A stretch of DNA of 36,338 nucleotides from Candidatus Gastranaerophilales bacterium. GTDB lineage: Bacteria > Cyanobacteriota > Vampirovibrionia > Gastranaerophilales > Gastranaerophilaceae. The notes beneath the pieces were generated by a model. The model was not told where the DNA came from and ran no database searches. It saw only the letters and a program-made list of their open reading frames with translations. The translations under genes were made by a program, and so were the position numbers. The stretch is from the NCBI GenBank assembly GCA_944323405.1, contig CALUSJ010000160.1:1-36338 (forward strand), read 5' to 3'. Positions within the stretch are counted from its first letter, which is position 1; each line of letters begins with the position of its first letter. This document shows positions 31,844-36,338 of this stretch, one piece after another.

Positions 31844-32786
31844 ACTGTAAAAGCTCCATAATTTCTTCATATGTATTTATTATATCACATGTTAATAAAA
31901 ATTTCTCGGGTGTTACATCCAAAATAGTCTTGTTTTCTTTTACTGCAAATATTTTTTTTCTGCGTTTTGTCATTTCTAGTACTGGAATACACCCAATTGA
32001 ATCATATGGAATTATCAGAAAATCAATGTTATCAACACTTAGACCTGTATTAGAAATTTTAGGAGCCTGATTTAATCCTAACAATATACAAGGTAAAAAT
32101 GTTGGTGTAATATATTCTGCTGCACATCTTCTATCAACAATCTTGGTTGAAATATTTATATCATCGAATGCCGGAGCATGTGCACACGGAATTTTAAATT
32201 CCTTTGATATATAGTGAGAAATAATTGCTTCAACTCCTCCTACAGGATCAACCCCTATGCCTGAAGCATAATCTTCACTTTCATCTTCTGGGAATCTGCA
32301 TACAATTGCAATTGCATCCGCACCTCTTTGAATTAAATGTTGAGCTGAAGTTTTTAATGTATCCAAATTACTAACAGTACCTGTTGAAACACCTGATTTG
32401 TCAATAAAAAATTCAACACCAACAGGCTCAGCTGTAATTTCATATCCAACTATATCAAGCCCATAAACCATTTCTACAGCATTTATTGTATTTATATGAA
32501 CATTCAGAACTTCTTGAGTTATTGATCTGTCAAAAATAACCCCAATTTTGTTTCTACAAGAAGGCTCTAGTGCAAGCTTACCCTTAAAAAACTCATCTAG
32601 TGTATAGCCTTCTACATAAAGCATGTTATCACTAATCCCAGAAAAACATGCTGCATTGACAACATTCGGATTCACTATCAACCTAGTATATTGTGCAAAT
32701 TTTCTTGCCCATAAACTTGCATCTCCAGCGTACCCACCTATAGAGGCTCCAATGCCGGTTGGAATTATAAATGCGCCTGTTTTCAT
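31830..32786 (-). CDS. DUF3326-family protein
   Basis: This 318-residue soluble protein starts MKTGAFIIPTGIGASIGGYAGDA, the conserved N-terminus of DUF3326, a family I know mainly from cyanobacteria and plants. Other conserved blocks are VNPNVVNAACFSG, RGADAIAIVCRFPEDE, DPVGGVEAIISH and PCAHAPAF. No biochemical function is established to my knowledge. The start at ATG 32786 lies 6 nt after a TATAAT box and has no Shine-Dalgarno sequence, so the mRNA is probably leaderless. Its 3' end overlaps the pseudopilin-like gene. Confidence 0.88.
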   Translation of the reverse strand: MKTGAFIIPTGIGASIGGYAGDASLWARKFAQYTRLIVNPNVVNAACFSGISDNMLYVEGYTLDEFFKGKLALEPSCRNKIGVIFDRSITQEVLNVHINTINAVEMVYGLDIVGYEITAEPVGVEFFIDKSGVSTGTVSNLDTLKTSAQHLIQRGADAIAIVCRFPEDESEDYASGIGVDPVGGVEAIISHYISKEFKIPCAHAPAFDDINISTKIVDRRCAAEYITPTFLPCILLGLNQAPKISNTGLSVDNIDFLIIPYDSIGCIPVLEMTKRRKKIFAVKENKTILDVTPEKFLLTCDIINTYEEIMELLQYEKI

Positions 32787-32792
32787 AAAACA

Positions 32793-32821
32793 ATTATATT
32801 ATACAAAGATTTAACTGTCTA
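32793..32821 (-). promoter_or_regulatory. Promoter giving a leaderless DUF3326 mRNA
   Basis: Minus strand TAGACA (32816-32821), 17 bp, TATAAT (32793-32798), then 6 nt to the ATG at 32786. This is one of the strongest promoters in the window by match to consensus (11 of 12). Confidence 0.7.
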
Positions 32822-32829
32822 TATAAAAA

Positions 32830-33156
32830 TTATAAAATATTTTTAACTATAGAATATACTATTCTTAATTTTTCATCATCATTTTTTATAAGATTAATTT
32901 TTTTCATCAGAAAATCATACATCTCTTCATTGGTTTTTACTGACATAAACTGGAAAATCTCATATGGTTCGACCTCAAGAACTTCAGTCATTTTTTCAAG
33001 AGTAGCAAGAGTCATAAATCCACGTCCTGTTTCTATATAACTCAGAGAAGTTGTCGCTATATTTATAGCTTCTGCAAACTTCTCTTGGCTAAGACCTTTT
33101 TGTTTTCTTAAGTATTGTATCCTTTTTCCAAGTTGTTTATTAATATCTTTTTTCAT
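32830..33156 (-). CDS. XRE-family transcriptional regulator
   Basis: About 108 residues. An N-terminal Cro/CI-type helix-turn-helix (about 8-65) reads LGKRIQYLRKQKGLSQEKF, then TTSLSYIETG and LATLEKMTEVLEVEPYEIF. A helical C-terminal tail could dimerise. The frame is open upstream to 33198, but the promoter at 33170-33198 and AGGA before the ATG at 33156 support the shorter form, MKKDINKQLG. It is divergent from the sulfatase-like gene, whose promoter carries a CTATAG inverted repeat that this protein may bind (inference). Confidence 0.85.
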   Translation of the reverse strand: MKKDINKQLGKRIQYLRKQKGLSQEKFAEAINIATTSLSYIETGRGFMTLATLEKMTEVLEVEPYEIFQFMSVKTNEEMYDFLMKKINLIKNDDEKLRIVYSIVKNIL

Positions 33157-33169
33157 ACTTCCTAACAAA

Positions 33170-33198
33170 ATTATATTTTTTATCATTATTAATAACAA
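33170..33198 (-). promoter_or_regulatory. Promoter of the XRE regulator gene
   Basis: Minus strand TTGTTA (33193-33198), 17 bp, TATAAT (33170-33175). The predicted start is about 7-8 nt upstream of the AGGA/ATG. Confidence 0.6.
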
Positions 33199-33233
33199 AC
33201 AGGTTTAATGATTAGAAAAATAGATTAAATATA

Positions 33234-33276
33234 TTGACTCTATAGTTTTTATGTATACAATTGAATAAAACTATAG
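33234..33276 (+). promoter_or_regulatory. Candidate promoter with CTATAG inverted-repeat operator
   Basis: TTGACT (33234-33239), 16 bp, TACAAT (33256-33261). CTATAGTTTTTAT (33240-33252) and ATAAAACTATAG (33265-33276) form an inverted repeat around the -10 region. A third CTATAG lies at 33310-33315. A second -10 (TATAAT, 33278-33283) follows. The layout suits repression by the divergent XRE regulator. Confidence 0.5.
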
Positions 33277-33357
33277 ATATAATATAAAGATTTCTCATAA
33301 TTCATATGTCTATAGAAAAATAAATACTATTTTTAAAAGCATGGGATAAATAGAGAG

Positions 33358-35082
33358 TTGGATAAGAAAAAAAGTTATATTTTAATATTTTTCATTCTGT
33401 TGGAATTAATTATGTTATGCGGAGGAATAAGAATTTATTTATCTGCTAATTGTATTAGTATTTCTGCACAATTGAAATCTATTTGTGCAATTTTAGAAGT
33501 TACTAGTTTAGTTTTTATGGCATACATTATGTTCAAACAAAACTATACTAAAACAATTACAGATAGAAAATTTTCTGCTTGGGAGATGCTCTTATTTGCA
33601 CTGCTTGCAAACTATAAAATTGTATATATTTATGCAAATAATATTTTTGAAGTACCATTTTCTTTGTTTTTGGGAATACTTTCCATATTTATTATTTTGT
33701 TTTTCTGTATACAAAAAATTACCAAATTCTTTTTGCACAGTAATCAAAAAAGTATTTGTACTGCTATTATGCTGACTTTTTTAATGCATTTTACTGTTAT
33801 ACAGTATTCCAGCATATATATTATGAATTTTTTAATATTGGATTTTGCGATGTTTTTGGCTTTAGCACTTACTTTTTGTTTTTGTATGAATATTATAAAT
33901 ATTGAAAGAGTATTAGTATTTGCTAAAAAGCTTGTTATTATACTATTGGTTATGCTTTTCTTTTCTCCAGCTTATGATTCTATTGGATATTATTCGGCAA
34001 TGGCAGGGCAGCCTGAAGAAACTAGGATTAATCCAAGCAAAAAGTGCAATAGAGATATATATTTTATTTTGCTAGACATGTACGCCGGAAAAGATACCTT
34101 GGACTCTTTGGGGTTTAAAAATGACTCTTTTTATGAATCCTTAAGGAGAAAAGAGTTTGAAGTTCACGAGAATTTTACAAGCAACTACAATAAAACATAT
34201 TTTACAATACCATCTATTCTAAATTTTGATTATCTGGAAAATGTTCCAATGTCAAATACTTCAGATGCTGTTGATAAGAGTGCTCTTTTTTATTTAGCGA
34301 GAAAATCGGGGTATAAGATATGTTACTTGAACTCTTGGCCCGGGAATTTCCACTTAAACCCTGATTATTATTATAAATTATATGTAGATAGCGCTCTTAC
34401 TAACCAAGATACCATTTCAGCTTTTTTAGGAGAGTCTTTGTTTATTGATATCTGGAATCGATGCCCTTCAAAAAGAATAAGTCAAGTCGAAATTACGAGA
34501 GAATCTTTTATATCAGAGAGTATCGACATCAAGGATAAGAAGCTTGTTTTTATGCACCTTCTAATGCCGCATTGGCCTTATCTCTGTGATGAAAACGGTA
34601 AAAGACCCTTGAGCGGGGATAATGATTTTTCGATAAATAAATCCGGGGATGCGTTAAAAGAATTGAACCATGAATCATATATCGCTTATCTTAAATACAC
34701 TAATAAATATGTTTTAAACCTAATAGACAAAATTCTGGTGTCATCTAAAACGAAGCCTATTATAATTATATTTGGAGACCATGGAGTCAGAAAAAAATAC
34801 TATACATGTAATGAAGAAAAACATATAAAAGAATTATTAACTGATAATGACTATTTATATACGCATTTTAACACCATGCTTGCATACTACAATCCTGACA
34901 AGAACACAAATACAGCTAAAACAAATACACTTGTTAATTTTTTTAGAATTTTTGCTAATGAAACTTTTGGTACAGAGTATAAAAAGCTGGAAGATAAAAA
35001 GTTTTATGCGTACTATGATTCTCCTGGAACAATAAACAAACTTAACGGTTTTTGGGTTGAAACTGCGCTGAATTCAGAATAA
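33358..35082 (+). CDS. Membrane-bound sulfatase/phosphoethanolamine-transferase-like protein
   Basis: About 574 residues. Five to six N-terminal membrane helices (to about 215) are followed by a periplasmic alkaline-phosphatase-superfamily domain. The metal site is seen as ILLDMYAGKD (about 236), with a candidate nucleophile threonine in NKTYFTIPS. MPHWPY and IIIFGDHGVRKK (about 470) supply the later metal ligands. Relatives transfer or remove phospho- or sulfo-groups on envelope glycans and lipids; the substrate is unknown. The start is TTG at 33358, with only a weak GAGAG upstream, but the first helix begins immediately after it and no ATG fits. The next two genes are likely in the same unit. 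Confidence 0.82.
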   Translation: MDKKKSYILIFFILLELIMLCGGIRIYLSANCISISAQLKSICAILEVTSLVFMAYIMFKQNYTKTITDRKFSAWEMLLFALLANYKIVYIYANNIFEVPFSLFLGILSIFIILFFCIQKITKFFLHSNQKSICTAIMLTFLMHFTVIQYSSIYIMNFLILDFAMFLALALTFCFCMNIINIERVLVFAKKLVIILLVMLFFSPAYDSIGYYSAMAGQPEETRINPSKKCNRDIYFILLDMYAGKDTLDSLGFKNDSFYESLRRKEFEVHENFTSNYNKTYFTIPSILNFDYLENVPMSNTSDAVDKSALFYLARKSGYKICYLNSWPGNFHLNPDYYYKLYVDSALTNQDTISAFLGESLFIDIWNRCPSKRISQVEITRESFISESIDIKDKKLVFMHLLMPHWPYLCDENGKRPLSGDNDFSINKSGDALKELNHESYIAYLKYTNKYVLNLIDKILVSSKTKPIIIIFGDHGVRKKYYTCNEEKHIKELLTDNDYLYTHFNTMLAYYNPDKNTNTAKTNTLVNFFRIFANETFGTEYKKLEDKKFYAYYDSPGTINKLNGFWVETALNSE

Positions 35083-35154
35083 TTGTTACACATTAGTAAT
35101 ATTATGATAAAATGTAGATATCTAATTTTTTGGAATAGAAAGGGAAGAGAAGGG

Positions 35155-35370
35155 ATGAAAAGAGATATTATTTTAAAATTATTTGCATTAGTTATTGCAG
35201 CCCAATTAATAGCACCACAGGAAGCATACGCCTATATTGACCCGGGAACAGGAAGTATGATTTTGCAAATTATTGCAGCTTCGATTATCGGAATTGGTAT
35301 AACCTGCCGTGCCTGGGTTGATAAAGCTAAAGTTTTCTTATTTAGAGGAAACAAACATAATGACAAATAA
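35155..35370 (+). CDS. Small YIDPGTGS signal-peptide protein
   Basis: 71 residues. A signal peptide (LKLFALVIAAQLIAPQEAYA) is followed directly by YIDPGTGSMILQII, then a membrane helix and a short basic tail. The YIDPGTGS block after an AxA cleavage site is a recurrent motif of small proteins found next to sulfatase-like and methyltransferase genes in envelope-polysaccharide loci, from memory; its function is not known. The frame is open to 35083, but the ATG at 35155, after AGGGAAGAG, gives the proper signal peptide. It overlaps the next gene by 11 bp. Confidence 0.75.
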   Translation: MKRDIILKLFALVIAAQLIAPQEAYAYIDPGTGSMILQIIAASIIGIGITCRAWVDKAKVFLFRGNKHNDK

Positions 35371-36338
35371 TATCAGCTTAGAATCCGCTTCTTATAAAGA
35401 CCCCGATGCTATTGTGTTTAAAAATGAGGGAAAGTTTTTTCGCAAAATATTTAAATCATATTTTGATTCTTATTCTCATCTGATGAATAGCGGCTTGTAT
35501 GAAGCTCTTGTACAAAAAGGGCTGATTGTTCAGCATAAAGAAATTGAAAAGAATGATGATTTTATTATAATTGAGCCAGAAAATGTCTTCATAAGCTATC
35601 CCTGGGAATGGTGTTTTTCAAAAATAAAAGAGGCTGCTCTTGCGACTTTAGAAATTCAAAAAGCGGCTTTAGAGTATAATATGACTTTAAAAGACGCTAA
35701 TTATTTTAATATCCAATTTGTAAACAACAGACCTGTCCTTATTGACACAACCTCATTTGAAATTTATAGAGAAGGGGAAGCGTGGTGTGCTTACAGGCAA
35801 TTTTGCGAAAATTTTCTTACAGTCCTATCTCTTATGGCAATGAAGGATATAAGACTTAAAGGTTTGATTTTATCAAACATAAACGGAATTCCGCTTGACT
35901 TGACGGTAAAATTGCTGCCATTTAAATGCAGATTTAATCCGGGGTTAATGATGCATATTTATCTGCACAGCAAAATGCAGAATAAATATACAGATAACAA
36001 GAAAAAGATTGAGGGCGGTAAAATATCAAAAGAACAGTTAAAACTTTTTATTGATAATTTGTATAATACCGTTAACAGCATTAATCTGCCGAAGGAAAAG
36101 ACAGAATGGAGTAATTATTATTCAAAAACAAACTATTCAAAAGAGAGTTTTGAAAATAAAAAGGAGTTAATAAAAGAGTTTACTTCAAATATAGCGCATG
36201 CGAAAGTAATAGATTTTGGAGCAAATACAGGTGTTTTTTCAAGATTATTTAAGGATAGTGAAGTTTATTCTCTTGATATTGATGAGATGGCAGTTGAATA
36301 TAATTACAAGAAGGCTGTAGAAGATAGTGAAAACAATA
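35360..36338 (+). CDS. SAM-dependent methyltransferase, 3'-truncated by the window edge
   Basis: An ATG at 35360, with GGAA upstream, opens a frame that runs to the end of the window (326 codons seen). The N-terminal 270 residues contain SYPWEWCFSKIKEAAL and WCAYRQFCENFLTVLSLMA. This N-terminal extension is seen in methyltransferases of polysaccharide loci. The class I methyltransferase fold begins at VIDFGANTGVFSRLF (motif I, SAM binding) and SLDIDEMAVE (motif II acid loop) just before the edge. The catalytic end is missing only because of the window. It is probably co-transcribed with the two preceding genes. Confidence 0.82.
   Translation, partial: MTNNISLESASYKDPDAIVFKNEGKFFRKIFKSYFDSYSHLMNSGLYEALVQKGLIVQHKEIEKNDDFIIIEPENVFISYPWEWCFSKIKEAALATLEIQKAALEYNMTLKDANYFNIQFVNNRPVLIDTTSFEIYREGEAWCAYRQFCENFLTVLSLMAMKDIRLKGLILSNINGIPLDLTVKLLPFKCRFNPGLMMHIYLHSKMQNKYTDNKKKIEGGKISKEQLKLFIDNLYNTVNSINLPKEKTEWSNYYSKTNYSKESFENKKELIKEFTSNIAHAKVIDFGANTGVFSRLFKDSEVYSLDIDEMAVEYNYKKAVEDSENN

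Noticed and set aside
1-36338. CRISPR arrays, tRNA or rRNA genes, insertion sequences or prophage
   Set aside because: Looked for by eye on both strands: no regularly spaced repeats, no cloverleaf with CCA or GTTCRA arm, and no transposase, integrase or phage structural gene.

Overview
The window looks like a piece of chromosome from a gut-type, non-photosynthetic relative of cyanobacteria (Vampirovibrionia / 'Melainabacteria', probably Gastranaerophilales). The DNA is AT-rich. It carries an RpaA-like response regulator, a DUF3326 protein (a family typical of cyanobacteria) and the LL-diaminopimelate aminotransferase DapL. It also carries Gram-negative envelope genes (KDO transferase, LptF/G permease, ArnT-like glycosyltransferase, MsbA-like ABC exporter) and a pseudopilin-like protein. 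The taxonomic call is inference from gene content; no search was run.

Layout. 1-2.2 kb: 3' end of a HelY/Ski2-like RNA helicase, a small protein with a duplicated RWYD module, and a short cytoplasmic YD-repeat (RHS-like) protein. 2.3-5.0 kb (minus): BI-1 family membrane protein, RmuC and the RpaA-like regulator; a hairpin between the first two may be both terminator and promoter. 5.1-10.1 kb: ABC exporter, a 50-residue protein, glyoxalase I, a large membrane-anchored unknown protein and a divergent acyltransferase. 10.2-13.2 kb (plus operon): LptF/G permease, two related small membrane proteins (one with a ComEA-like helix-hairpin-helix) and an NrdG-like radical SAM activase. 13.2-20 kb (minus): DapL, MFS transporter, WaaA, GT83 glycosyltransferase and a lineage-type unknown protein. 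20.2-22.8 kb: gyrA. 23.2-24.2 kb (plus): PLP decarboxylase-like protein. 24.2-29.6 kb (minus operon): small coiled-coil protein, transketolase C-terminal half, FtsE, FtsX, an HDOD protein, a degenerate receiver/GGDEF protein and an isochorismatase-family hydrolase. 29.7-31 kb: trigger factor. 31-33.2 kb (minus): pseudopilin-like protein, DUF3326 and an XRE regulator. 33.4 kb to the end (plus): membrane sulfatase-like protein, a YIDPGTGS signal-peptide protein and a truncated methyltransferase, which resembles an envelope-polysaccharide modification locus.

The strongest unexplained signals are regulatory. (1) Several genes without a Shine-Dalgarno sequence have a good -35/-10 pair with the -10 box ending exactly 6 nt before the start codon, so their mRNAs are probably leaderless. 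(2) Four transcription starts share one layout over about 60 bp: a GTAA-type box, then 40 bp downstream a TAC(T/G)TTATATA box. In one of them the upstream box is a perfect match to the cyanobacterial HLR1 element, (G/T)TTACA direct repeats, bound by RpaB-type (and probably RpaA-type) regulators. The gene next to one of these promoters is the RpaA-like regulator. (3) Two intergenic regions hold promoter-plus-terminator units with no meaningful ORF, and are candidate small RNAs. No tRNA, rRNA, CRISPR array, insertion sequence or prophage was seen.
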